Program-made: the position numbers and the translations under genes | Shown here: one piece after another, positions 16,819 to 24,281 of the stretch | Numbering within the stretch: position 1 is the stretch's first letter | Layout of the letters: every line of letters starts with the position of its first letter | The notes under the pieces: generated by a model | Told to the model about the DNA's origin: nothing | Seen by the model: only the letters and a program-made list of their open reading frames with translations | Database searches by the model: none | Origin: Desulfobulbaceae bacterium | Lineage (GTDB): Bacteria; Bacteroidota; Ignavibacteria; Kapaibacteriales; UBA2268 | Reading direction: 5' to 3' | Length of the DNA stretch: 53,080 bases | Assembly (NCBI GenBank): GCA_018335795.1 | Contig: JAGXRP010000002.1 | Span: forward strand, 1 to 53,080

Positions 16819-16826
16819 TATCTTTG
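16819..16826 (+). promoter_or_regulatory. -7 box TATCTTTG upstream of the T9SS protein gene
   Basis: TATCTTTG matches TAnnTTTG and lies 81 bp before the ATG at 16907. Two short inverted repeats follow in the leader. No good TTG is found at the expected distance. Confidence 0.45.
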
Positions 16827-16834
16827 CAACGCAA

Positions 16835-16881
16835 ATGAATCCGTTTGAACAGATTCATAAAAACACTATCAAATTGATAGT
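16835..16881. promoter_or_regulatory. Two short inverted repeats in the leader of the T9SS protein gene
   Basis: ATGAATC/GATTCAT (16835-16841 and 16852-16858) and ACTATCA/TGATAGT (16865-16871 and 16875-16881) lie between the promoter box and the start codon. They could be operator half-sites or leader hairpins. Confidence 0.35.
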
Positions 16882-16906
16882 AGTTCAAATTTAATTTTAA
16901 GGGATA

Positions 16907-19849
16907 ATGATTATGATAATGACAAATAACTTAGGTTTAGCGGGGATACGTACAAAATTATTACGCTTTATGGGTACATTGATAATTTTAGTAATAACCG
17001 GAAGTTCGATAGCAACTTCGATACCTGCATTGAACCTTCGTTCTTTAGAAGATTTCGTGATTTTGGCAGGTTCAACAGTTACAGGCATTCCACCGGTTGC
17101 TATTAAAGGCAATGTTGGTTTAAGTCCGGCTGCCGGAAGTTTCATAGTGGGATTTGATGGCTCGAATGTAGACGGGATTTTATATGTTGTTGATGATACC
17201 GGTCCTGCGGGTTCGGTAAAAAATGCTACATTACTACAAACAGCGAAAAGTGATTTGACAACTGCTTACAACGATGCTGCAGGCAGAACACCTGTCCCAA
17301 CAGGCGATTTTCTTAATCCGGGCGATGGCAATATGGGTGGTTTAAGCCTCGTTGCCGGACTATACAAATTCACATCGTCAGCAGCTATAACCGGAGCAGA
17401 CCTAACATTAACGGGAAGTTCGTCCGATGTATGGATTTTTCAGATTGCCACCTCTTTTAATATAGGAAGCGGAATCAAAATCATACTTGCAGGTAGTGCA
17501 CAAGCTAAAAATATCTTTTGGCAAGTAGGCACATCAGCTACTATAGGCACTTATGCAACACTCAAAGGCACAGTTTTGGCTGACCAATCGGTTACTCTTG
17601 GTACAGGAGCTTCAATGGATGGCAGAGCTTTGGCATTTAGTGCCTCAGTAACAATGGCTTCCGGCGTTACAACAAATTTACCGGATGAAGAAGTTCAAAA
17701 TCCTCCGATATTTTCAGTAAACCCTACAAGTTTAGATTTTGGAAATGTCAGTAACGGTCAAACAAAAATGGATTCTGTAACTGTCATCAATAAAGGTGGC
17801 GAGAATCTTATCATATCTAACGTTACAAGTACGAATGCCTTATTTACTGTAACTCCGAAAAATGGTACAATTGCTCCCGGTGATTCAATAAAATACTATA
17901 TTACATTCGCTCCTTTGTCAAGTAGCATAAGAACCGCTTCTATTATCTTCAATCATAATGATGCCGGTCTTAAGGATACGGTAAGTGTCAGCGGAAGTAG
18001 TTCATCAGCAATATTTACCTCCAAACCGAGTACATTATTCTTTGGGAAAATCAATACAGGCTCTCAAAAAGTGGATTCAATCACTGTAACTAATATGGGA
18101 ACATCAAATCTTATAATAAGCAATGTGACATCTTCCAATGAACTATTTACAGTGAATTCAAGTTCCGGAACATTATCACCCGGGCAGAGCAAGAGTTTTG
18201 CAGTGACTTTCTCGCCACTGACTGATGGGTTGAAATCAGGATATATCTATTTCACTCACAATGCTTCAGGATTGAAAGATTCTGTCAGAGTTGTTGGCAC
18301 CGGCGGAACACAGAGCACAAATCCTGTATTTGCCGTAAATACATCAAATATCAGCTTTGGTTCAGTTTTAGTAAATGAAGAAAAACAAAGAAAAGTAATA
18401 ATTTCAAACACCGGTGATGACGATTTGATAATTTCGAGTATATTTTCTGGAAATAATCAATATACAGTTTCATCCTCAGGTGGTACAATAGCGCCCGGTT
18501 CGACTATGGAAGTGATAATCACTTTTACCCCAACATCCGAAGGACTGAAATCCGGTTATATCTATTTCATGCATAATGCTGCAAACGAATCAGATTCAGT
18601 AAGAGTTAGTGGTACCGGTAGAATTGAAGGAACCAATCCGGAATTTACTATCAATACATCATATCTTGATTTTGGAACCGTTTTAGTAGGCACACAGAAA
18701 CAACTAAGTGTTACTGTGACTAATACCGGTGATGCTGATTTGATATTCTCTGACTTGTTTTCTGATGACTATCAATACATTATCTCACCAACAGGCGGAA
18801 CAATTCCACCTAATGGAACATTAACATTTCATATAACTTTTGCACCTAATGTTGTAGGTCAAGTGGATGCATTAATTCAATTTACTCACAATGCCGGAAT
18901 TGACATAATCAATGTTACCGGAATCGGTGAATTTGTCATTTCAATCAGTGAAGCAAAAGCGCTACCTGCGGGTACTGAATTTGCAATCGAGGGTATTGTT
19001 ACACGTACTCTTGGTAAATATACACGGATTCAAGATGAAACAGGTGGCATCACAATATTTCAATCTTCAGGCGACTTCCATTATGATGTTGCAACTAATG
19101 AGATTAGAATGCGAGATAGAATTCGTGTTCAAGGTAGAACATCAGAGATGAACCACTTGACTGTGATTAATGGGGACGATTTGACAGGATATGAAGTAAT
19201 ATCTCCGTCAAATCCAATGCCGACTCCTATTAAAGTAACATTGCAAGATATTATGCAAAATGGTGAGATGTACGAAAGTCGCTTGATTACTGTTGTTGAC
19301 CTGACCCTACCAAATGTAGGCGGTAATACTTTCAACGCCGGAACACTTTACCAAGTTACTGACCCATCGGAGAATTCTAATGGTGTTACAATCAGCATAG
19401 GAAGCAATGAAGATACACATATGGTCGGACAGCCTTTCCTCGAGTCAGCAATATTTGTTGGCGTGCTTGGTCAGTCAAGTATGAATTCGCCTTATAATGG
19501 ATATCAGCTATTCCCGGTACTCCAAACCGATTTGATATTTTCAGAAACAAGCGTTATGGATAATGAGTATTCGCGTAATTTCACATTATCGAATAACTAC
19601 CCGAATCCATTCACAAATACGACAACAATTCAATATAGTTTGGTAAATGCAGATTATGTCAAAATGAATATTACCGATATGCTCGGAAATGTAGTCGCAA
19701 CTGTCGTTGATGGCTACCAAACTGCCGGTACACACACAGTAACATTCTCGACAAATGAAAAAGCTACTAAACTTGCGAGTGGAGTATATTACTACACATT
19801 ATTCTCAGATAAATTTTCCCTTGTTCGTTCGTTTGTAATAGTTGAATAA
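16907..19849 (+). CDS. T9SS substrate: ice-binding-like domain, four choice-of-anchor D repeats, OB-like domain
   Basis: This is a 980-residue exported protein. A signal peptide spans about residues 13-38. Residues 40-262 match the ice-binding (DUF3494) beta-solenoid family: FVILAGSTVTGIPPVAIKGNVG, DLTTAYNDAAGRTP, GGLSLVAGLYKF, VWIFQIATSF and NIFWQVGTSATIG. About residues 264-676 hold four Ig-like repeats of roughly 100 residues, each with an '(L/I)xFGxVxxGxxK' start and an 'F-x-x-x-x-x-G-x-L-x-P' core. These are of the choice-of-anchor D/HYDIN-like type. Residues 677-870 resemble an OB-fold domain (GTEFAIEGIVTRTLGKYTRIQDE). Residues 890-980 are a T9SS type A sorting domain (NYPNPFTNTTTIQYSL). 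The ice-binding fold also serves as an adhesin, so surface attachment is as likely as ice binding. Confidence 0.9.
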   Translation: MIMIMTNNLGLAGIRTKLLRFMGTLIILVITGSSIATSIPALNLRSLEDFVILAGSTVTGIPPVAIKGNVGLSPAAGSFIVGFDGSNVDGILYVVDDTGPAGSVKNATLLQTAKSDLTTAYNDAAGRTPVPTGDFLNPGDGNMGGLSLVAGLYKFTSSAAITGADLTLTGSSSDVWIFQIATSFNIGSGIKIILAGSAQAKNIFWQVGTSATIGTYATLKGTVLADQSVTLGTGASMDGRALAFSASVTMASGVTTNLPDEEVQNPPIFSVNPTSLDFGNVSNGQTKMDSVTVINKGGENLIISNVTSTNALFTVTPKNGTIAPGDSIKYYITFAPLSSSIRTASIIFNHNDAGLKDTVSVSGSSSSAIFTSKPSTLFFGKINTGSQKVDSITVTNMGTSNLIISNVTSSNELFTVNSSSGTLSPGQSKSFAVTFSPLTDGLKSGYIYFTHNASGLKDSVRVVGTGGTQSTNPVFAVNTSNISFGSVLVNEEKQRKVIISNTGDDDLIISSIFSGNNQYTVSSSGGTIAPGSTMEVIITFTPTSEGLKSGYIYFMHNAANESDSVRVSGTGRIEGTNPEFTINTSYLDFGTVLVGTQKQLSVTVTNTGDADLIFSDLFSDDYQYIISPTGGTIPPNGTLTFHITFAPNVVGQVDALIQFTHNAGIDIINVTGIGEFVISISEAKALPAGTEFAIEGIVTRTLGKYTRIQDETGGITIFQSSGDFHYDVATNEIRMRDRIRVQGRTSEMNHLTVINGDDLTGYEVISPSNPMPTPIKVTLQDIMQNGEMYESRLITVVDLTLPNVGGNTFNAGTLYQVTDPSENSNGVTISIGSNEDTHMVGQPFLESAIFVGVLGQSSMNSPYNGYQLFPVLQTDLIFSETSVMDNEYSRNFTLSNNYPNPFTNTTTIQYSLVNADYVKMNITDMLGNVVATVVDGYQTAGTHTVTFSTNEKATKLASGVYYYTLFSDKFSLVRSFVIVE

Positions 19850-19912
19850 GCAACTTTAACAAATATGAAGTAAGTTCAAACTTCTAATAACGACCTTTGG
19901 TACAACATATTT

Positions 19913-19947
19913 ACCCTTCCTGACGAAAGTCTCGGAAGGGTTTTTTG
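19913..19947 (+). terminator. Rho-independent terminator after the T9SS protein gene
   Basis: ACCCTTCC and GGAAGGGT (19913-19920 and 19934-19941) form an 8-bp stem followed by TTTTTTG. It lies about 64 bp after the stop codon. Confidence 0.9.
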
Positions 19948-19982
19948 TATTTGGGAACGAGTGAAAAATAAGGAGAACATTG

Positions 19983-20001
19983 CCCACGTTTTTAACCGTG
20001 G
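19983..20001. repeat. CCCACG-GTTTTTAACC-GTGGGG hairpin, tail-less relative of the hairpin repeat
   Basis: CCCACGTTTTTAACCGTGGG is a hairpin like the other copies but is followed by GAAAG instead of CTATGTTT. It lies between two convergent genes. Confidence 0.5.
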
Positions 20002-20053
20002 GGAAAGAAGAAAAATGTTCATTCTATCTCGACCTGAAATTCATTGAAAAAAT

Positions 20054-21169
20054 CTACTCCTCAATCTCATCTTCACTTGCATCAGGAACTGGTGTTGGGA
20101 AACCATAACGTAAGTTTTCCCCAGAACCAAAAGAATAACTATAACAATATTCTAGATCTTCAATCAAGGACATATTTATTAGAACAGATTCGAAAATATA
20201 ACTGTTGTTCCAGTCGGAGGTAAGCAATGATGTCTTTATCAGAATGGGTGTTAAAATATATATATCTAAAGATTCGCTCTGTCCTATTTCTTTTGAATAT
20301 TGGATGGCTATATTTTGTAATTGACTCATATTATCTTTAGTGTTAAAATAATACACAGCTATACCAAAAACTCGATAATTCAATTTTAAATGTTCTACAA
20401 TTTGTTCTAACTGCACATTATTTTCCAGAGAATAATATAGGCTGCTATCAATCTTTTTGAGGCATTGGTGATAAATTTTTAATTTACCATCATAAGGATC
20501 TTTATAGTAATTTTCATCACAAGGATCTGTATAGTTGCTTTCATCACAAGGATCTGTATAGTTGCTTTCATCACAAGGTTGTGTATAGTTGTTTTCGTTT
20601 AAATCGAATCTTTCATAAAAAAGATATTCAGTTTCCATATCTTCTCCTGTTGTATCTGTTACTGGCACAGGTTTCCATGCTTTGCTGCTTTGATATTGAA
20701 ACACCCTTTTTACTCTTTCGTTTTGCACCTTATTGAAATTCTGCTTGATTACTACATCATCAATAAATTTATAATCATTGACAATCATATCGGTATTTTC
20801 GCCTTCAATTTCTGATGATAGAAGTAGAACATATATATTTGAAAATGAGGTATCGCCCTCGCATTCAACTGTTAATGAATGGATTCTATTTGTGGGGACA
20901 TTCTTATCAACTTTAATACCGATTATAACAGATTCTATCTTCTCGTTTTTTCCAATTAAAGCTATTAACTTTTCAACTGTATTGTCTTTTTCAATGTCTA
21001 TCGAGATTTTCTCATCAAAACGATATGGACGATTTTTTAATTGTTCCATAATTTCAATTTCGCCCATATATTCCTGACGAAACTTGAAATCCTCATCAAG
21101 TTGAACATCATTTTGACAAATTGCAACACTGAGGAAAGCGCACAATAAAAACAGAATCAAATGTTTCAT
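20054..21169 (-). CDS. Secreted acidic protein with internal 9-residue repeats, unknown function
   Basis: This 371-residue protein has a signal peptide (MKHLILFLLCAFLSVAI). The Cys in AICQND is not in a standard lipobox, so ordinary signal peptidase I cleavage is likelier. Residues about 190-224 contain tandem 9-residue units of the type SNYTDPCDE, encoded by 27-bp DNA repeats, giving several regularly spaced Cys. Two segments (IESVIIGIKVDKNVP and RVFGIAVYYFNTKDN) look like related beta-strand units. No family was recognised. An upstream TATTTTTG promoter box and GGAGA before the ATG support expression. Confidence 0.65.
   Translation of the reverse strand: MKHLILFLLCAFLSVAICQNDVQLDEDFKFRQEYMGEIEIMEQLKNRPYRFDEKISIDIEKDNTVEKLIALIGKNEKIESVIIGIKVDKNVPTNRIHSLTVECEGDTSFSNIYVLLLSSEIEGENTDMIVNDYKFIDDVVIKQNFNKVQNERVKRVFQYQSSKAWKPVPVTDTTGEDMETEYLFYERFDLNENNYTQPCDESNYTDPCDESNYTDPCDENYYKDPYDGKLKIYHQCLKKIDSSLYYSLENNVQLEQIVEHLKLNYRVFGIAVYYFNTKDNMSQLQNIAIQYSKEIGQSESLDIYILTPILIKTSLLTSDWNNSYIFESVLINMSLIEDLEYCYSYSFGSGENLRYGFPTPVPDASEDEIEE
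20496..20603. repeat. Four tandem copies of a 27-bp coding repeat
   Basis: Units start at 20496, 20523, 20550 and 20577. The second and third are identical and the outer two are degenerate. They encode the 9-residue repeats (N)YTDPCDES of the secreted protein. Confidence 0.9.
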
Positions 21170-21205
21170 ATCATGTTCTCCAAAAAAGGTTCATTATGTC
21201 TAGTA

Positions 21206-21213
21206 CAAAAATA
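21206..21213 (-). promoter_or_regulatory. -7 box TATTTTTG upstream of the 371-residue secreted protein
   Basis: The minus strand reads TATTTTTG at 21213-21206, 36 bases before the ATG at 21169, matching TAnnTTTG. Confidence 0.45.
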
Positions 21214-21367
21214 ATTGTCGTAAGACCCGAGACCCCTATCGGTAGCAGAGTGAACAGCTTTTTTCATTTTCATTCTCCTCCTCCGATATTTTGCATTTAG
21301 TTATTTTGCAAACATATAAAAAAAAGGAATAGCATCGAAAATTCTAATTGTAAAATGTGTAGTCGTT

Positions 21368-21396
21368 GTCCCGTCAGTTGTAACAACTGACAGGAC
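21368..21396. repeat. 29-bp palindrome of the GTCCCGTCAGTTGT family
   Basis: GTCCCGTCAGTTG and CAACTGACAGGAC (one mismatch) flank a 3-base centre. These are the same termini that bound the 100-bp element at 2670-2769, here without the interior. Confidence 0.8.
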
Positions 21397-21402
21397 AGGG
21401 TA

Positions 21403-21438
21403 CCAGATGTACCACACCTACCAGATGTGGCACATCTA
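21403..21438. repeat. Tandem pair of 18-bp units CCAGATGTRSCACACCTA type
   Basis: CCAGATGTACCACACCTA (21403-21420) is followed directly by CCAGATGTGGCACATCTA. The pair also forms an AGATGT/ACATCT hairpin. Confidence 0.7.
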
Positions 21439-21456
21439 TAACGTCATTTTTCCATT

Positions 21457-21486
21457 CCCACGATTGAAACCGTGGGCTATGTTTTT
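21457..21486 (+). repeat. GGGCTATGTTT hairpin repeat, copy 3 (best preserved)
   Basis: CCCACGATTGAAACCGTGGG gives a hairpin with outer stem CCCACG/CGTGGG, followed by CTATGTTTTT. It is the clearest copy of the family in this window. Confidence 0.8.
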
Positions 21487-21559
21487 GGTCAGAACGCTGT
21501 TCCTTCCCTTCAATAATTGAAATGGGGTGAGCAATGTGGTTGTGGGTTAATACTATAAA

Positions 21560-21597
21560 ACAAGGGCTTGTTGAAACATTACGTTTTAACAAGCCCG
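21560..21597 (-). terminator. Terminator after rpmA
   Basis: On the minus strand GGGCTTGTTAAAA and its near-complement (21596-21584 with 21576-21564) form a long stem followed by TTGTTTTATAG. It lies about 40 bp past the L27 stop codon and ends the rplU-rpmA unit. Confidence 0.85.
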
Positions 21598-21637
21598 ATT
21601 GCAAGTGGTGATGAACACCATTATGTTATTAATACAA

Positions 21638-21895
21638 TTAGTTAGACGGATAAACCGAAACTTTCTTGCGGTCTCTGTCTTTTCTTTGGAATTCGACTTT
21701 GCCGTCAATCAATGCAAAGATTGTGTAATCTCTGCCCATTCCGACGTTATCGCCGGGATGGATATTAGTGCCTACTTGGCGAATAATGATATTGCCTGCG
21801 ACAACACTTTCGCCACCGAATTTTTTTACACCACGACGCTTGGATTGCGAATCTCGACCGTTTTTGGTCGAGCCCATACCTTTCTTATGTGCCAT
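21638..21895 (-). CDS. rpmA: 50S ribosomal protein L27
   Basis: This 85-residue protein begins [29 protein letters not shown], the L27 signature, with [28 protein letters not shown] in the core. It starts directly with MAHKKG, so no Firmicutes-type N-terminal cleavage extension is present. It follows rplU by 14 bp and is followed by a terminator. Confidence 0.98.
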   Translation of the reverse strand: MAHKKGMGSTKNGRDSQSKRRGVKKFGGESVVAGNIIIRQVGTNIHPGDNVGMGRDYTIFALIDGKVEFQRKDRDRKKVSVYPSN

Positions 21896-21909
21896 TGTCT
21901 AAGCCTTAA

Positions 21910-22218
21910 TTATATGTTGATATTTGTTATTTCAATTTGAGTATATTTGGCACGGTGTCCGTTTAATTTACGGTATCCTTTGCGACGGTGCTTGTGGAAT
22001 ACAAGTACTTTGTCGCCTTTGCCGTGCTCAATAATCTTTGCTTGAACGTTGCCAGTGATGTAAGGAGTACCAATTTGAGTAGCACCGTCATTCTCAGCAA
22101 ATAGAATATTGTCGAATGTCACTGTGTTGCCGGGCTCGCCAGGGAGCAATGGAACATTGAGCATATCGTTTTGATGTACCGTAAATTGTACACCTGCTAT
22201 TTCAACTACTGCAGTCAT
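21910..22218 (-). CDS. rplU: 50S ribosomal protein L21
   Basis: This 102-residue protein has L21 features: VVEIAGVQFTVHQNDMLNVPLL, then KVLVFHKHRRKGYRKLNGHRAKYTQIEI, the conserved 'F-K-x-R-R-R-K-x-Y-x-R-x-x-G-H-R' type end. It is the first gene of the rplU-rpmA operon and has the best-fitting promoter in the window directly upstream. Confidence 0.98.
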   Translation of the reverse strand: MTAVVEIAGVQFTVHQNDMLNVPLLPGEPGNTVTFDNILFAENDGATQIGTPYITGNVQAKIIEHGKGDKVLVFHKHRRKGYRKLNGHRAKYTQIEITNINI

Positions 22219-22254
22219 TTTAAATTATTTCCAATTTTTTACTTAATAGAACTA

Positions 22255-22284
22255 CAAATATACGAGTTAAATTTATTAGTCCAA
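22255..22284 (-). promoter_or_regulatory. Consensus Bacteroidota promoter TTG-N19-TATATTTG for rplU-rpmA
   Basis: The minus strand has TTG (22284-22282), exactly 19 bases, then TATATTTG (22262-22255). This is a full match to the primary-sigma consensus of Bacteroidota. It lies 36 bases before the rplU ATG. Confidence 0.75.
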
Positions 22285-22301
22285 ACTTATTTTGCAAAAA
22301 T

Positions 22302-23549
22302 TTATGCTGTTTGCTTATTTTTTTTGTAAATATATTGAGGTTCGGCGTTTTCGGAGAAAACCTCCTTTGTGATAATTACTTTTTCAAGATTTTTCTTATC
22401 AGGCACTTCATACATTACATTCAACATTGATTCTTCGACTATTGATCGAAGAGCGCGAGCACCTGTTTTGCGCAACTTTGCTTTCGCTACAATAGCTTCC
22501 AAGGCATCGCTTGTGAATTCGACTTCGACATTTTCGAGCGAAAAGAGTTTCTCGAATTGCTTGATAATAGCATTTTTCGGTCGTGTCAAAATATCGAGCA
22601 ATGCCGAATCTGTAAGCTCTTCGAGCGCTGCAAGCACGGGCAATCTGCCAATAATTTCTGGTATAAAGCCGAATTTGAGCAAATCTTGTGGTTCCGCATG
22701 TTTTAGCAAAGCTAAATTCTCTTCGACAGTTTCCCCAGCTTCGGCAGTAAATCCGATTGTGCTATTTTTAAGCCTCGTTGCAATAACTTTTTCCATACCT
22801 TCAAAAGCCCCACCGCAAATGAAGAGAATATTGGTAGTGTCAATATATATCAACGGTTGTTCGGGGTGCTTTCTTCCACCTTTAGGTGGAACGCCGGAGC
22901 GAGTACCTTCGAGTATTTTCAGCAATGCTTGTTGGACACCTTCGCCGGAAACATCGCGAGTAATTGATGAAGATTCGCTCTTACGTCCGATTTTGTCAAT
23001 CTCGTCAATGTAAATGATTCCGCGTTGAGCCGCTTCTACATTGTAATTTGCATTTTGGAGTAAATTTAGCAGAACTGTTTCAACATCATCGCCGACGTAA
23101 CCGGCTTCAGTAATAGTAGTGGCATCGGCAATTGCAAAAGGTACTTTCAAAAATTTGGCAAGAGTTTTTGCCATCAAAGTCTTTCCCGTCCCGGTTGGTC
23201 CGATAAACAGAATATTGCTTTTTTCGAGTTCGATATCGTTTTTGCCTGAGCGAGCTTCGTTGGAGCGAATTCGTTTATAATGATTATAAACTGCTACACT
23301 AAGTACTCGTTTGGCATAATCTTGACCAATTACATATTCGTCTAAATAAGATTTGATTTCTGACGGCTTGGGCAATTCGTGCCGCTCTTGCAATTCGAGC
23401 GAACTCACTTTATTGTGACGCAAAATATCAACAGCGCTATCAACGCAAAAATCGCAAATAAAGATTTTTTCCGGTCCTTCGATTAGCCCGGTGACATCTT
23501 TGGCATTTCTGCCACAAAAAGAACATTTGACACTTTCTTTAGTTTTCAT
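22302..23549 (-). CDS. clpX: ATP-dependent Clp protease ATPase subunit ClpX
   Basis: This 415-residue AAA+ unfoldase feeds substrates to ClpP. The N-terminal zinc-binding domain uses Cys9, Cys12, Cys32 and Cys35. Walker A GPTGTGKT is at residues 117-124 and Walker B is IIYIDEIDK. The IGF loop that docks into ClpP is present in STIGFTAE, and the sensor region reads [12 protein letters not shown]. It lies 5 bp after clpP, in the order tig-clpP-clpX. Confidence 0.98.
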   Translation of the reverse strand: MKTKESVKCSFCGRNAKDVTGLIEGPEKIFICDFCVDSAVDILRHNKVSSLELQERHELPKPSEIKSYLDEYVIGQDYAKRVLSVAVYNHYKRIRSNEARSGKNDIELEKSNILFIGPTGTGKTLMAKTLAKFLKVPFAIADATTITEAGYVGDDVETVLLNLLQNANYNVEAAQRGIIYIDEIDKIGRKSESSSITRDVSGEGVQQALLKILEGTRSGVPPKGGRKHPEQPLIYIDTTNILFICGGAFEGMEKVIATRLKNSTIGFTAEAGETVEENLALLKHAEPQDLLKFGFIPEIIGRLPVLAALEELTDSALLDILTRPKNAIIKQFEKLFSLENVEVEFTSDALEAIVAKAKLRKTGARALRSIVEESMLNVMYEVPDKKNLEKVIITKEVFSENAEPQYIYKKNKQTA

Positions 23550-23554
23550 CTCAA

Positions 23555-24178
23555 TTACTTCGATTCTTCTGGTTTAGTATTTGGCGAATCGGGAATTGTT
23601 TCCAAAATTGAATCAATGATTCCATATTCAACGGCATCGCGTGAGGACATGTATTTATCTCTGTCCGCATCCAATTTTATTTGTTCTACATCTTTGCCGG
23701 TATGTTTGGCAATGATTTGATATAGGCTGTCTCTCATTCGTATTATTTCTTTCGAATAAATTTCTATGTCTGAAGATTGCCCTTGTGTACCGCCGGAAGG
23801 CTGATGCAACAATATTCTTGCATTTGGTAATGCGTAACGTTTGCCTTTAGCACCGGCACATAATAAGACTTGAGCCATTGAAGCGCCCATACCCATGCAA
23901 ATAGTGCTTATATCGGGTTTGACGAATTGCATCGTATCGTAAATAGCTAATCCGGAAGTTACGCTTCCACCGGGAGAATTGATGTATAAATTAATGTCTT
24001 TTTTGGGGTCTTCACTTGATAAGAAGAGCAATTGAGCAATGACTAAATTTGCCATGTAATCATCAATTGGTTGCCCAATAAAAATTATTCTTTCTTTAAG
24101 CAAACGTGAGTAAATATCAAAGGAACGTTCTCCTCTGCTTGTTTGTTCGATTACTATCGGTATTAATTGGTTGTTCAT
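23555..24178 (-). CDS. clpP: ATP-dependent Clp protease proteolytic subunit
   Basis: This 207-residue serine protease forms the tetradecameric chamber. The catalytic triad is Ser100 (GMGASMAQ), His125 (LLHQPSGG) and Asp174 (ADRDKYMS). [15 protein letters not shown] is the oxyanion/substrate strand. The N-terminal pro-region before the hydrophobic RIIFIG core is about 30 residues. A hairpin terminator-like structure lies between tig and clpP, so clpP-clpX levels may be uncoupled from tig. Confidence 0.98.
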   Translation of the reverse strand: MNNQLIPIVIEQTSRGERSFDIYSRLLKERIIFIGQPIDDYMANLVIAQLLFLSSEDPKKDINLYINSPGGSVTSGLAIYDTMQFVKPDISTICMGMGASMAQVLLCAGAKGKRYALPNARILLHQPSGGTQGQSSDIEIYSKEIIRMRDSLYQIIAKHTGKDVEQIKLDADRDKYMSSRDAVEYGIIDSILETIPDSPNTKPEESK

Positions 24179-24199
24179 TCAGAAATTATCCTATAAATT

Positions 24200-24236
24200 A
24201 AAAAATTAGCCTATCTATAAACGAATTTAGATAGGC
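24200..24236 (-). terminator. Hairpin with T-tract between tig and clpP
   Basis: GCCTATCTA/TAGATAGGC is a perfect 9-bp stem (24236-24228 with 24217-24209) followed on the minus strand by TAATTTTTTAA. It is probably a terminator or attenuator after tig. Confidence 0.75.
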
Positions 24237-24281
24237 ATTAATTTAAAGTAATCCGTTTGAAAAAAGAATCAGGAAGATGAT

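Larger units (their letters stand above)
21214..21559. other. Repeat-rich spacer without genes
   Basis: This stretch holds three palindromic or tandem elements (21368, 21403 and 21457, listed separately). It also has a CTTCAATAATTGAAATGGGG palindrome-like string near 21507. No coding sequence is supported. Confidence 0.6.

Noticed and set aside
20496-20603. CRISPR-like 27-bp repeats
   Set aside because: The units are contiguous, in frame and encode a protein repeat, so this is a coding tandem repeat.
21214-21256. Possible tRNA or small RNA near GTAAGACCCGAGACCCC
   Set aside because: No cloverleaf or terminator can be drawn. Only a weak hairpin is present.
22369-23013. 214-codon plus-strand ORF inside clpX
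   Set aside because: It is the Ser-rich complement of clpX. No independent signals.
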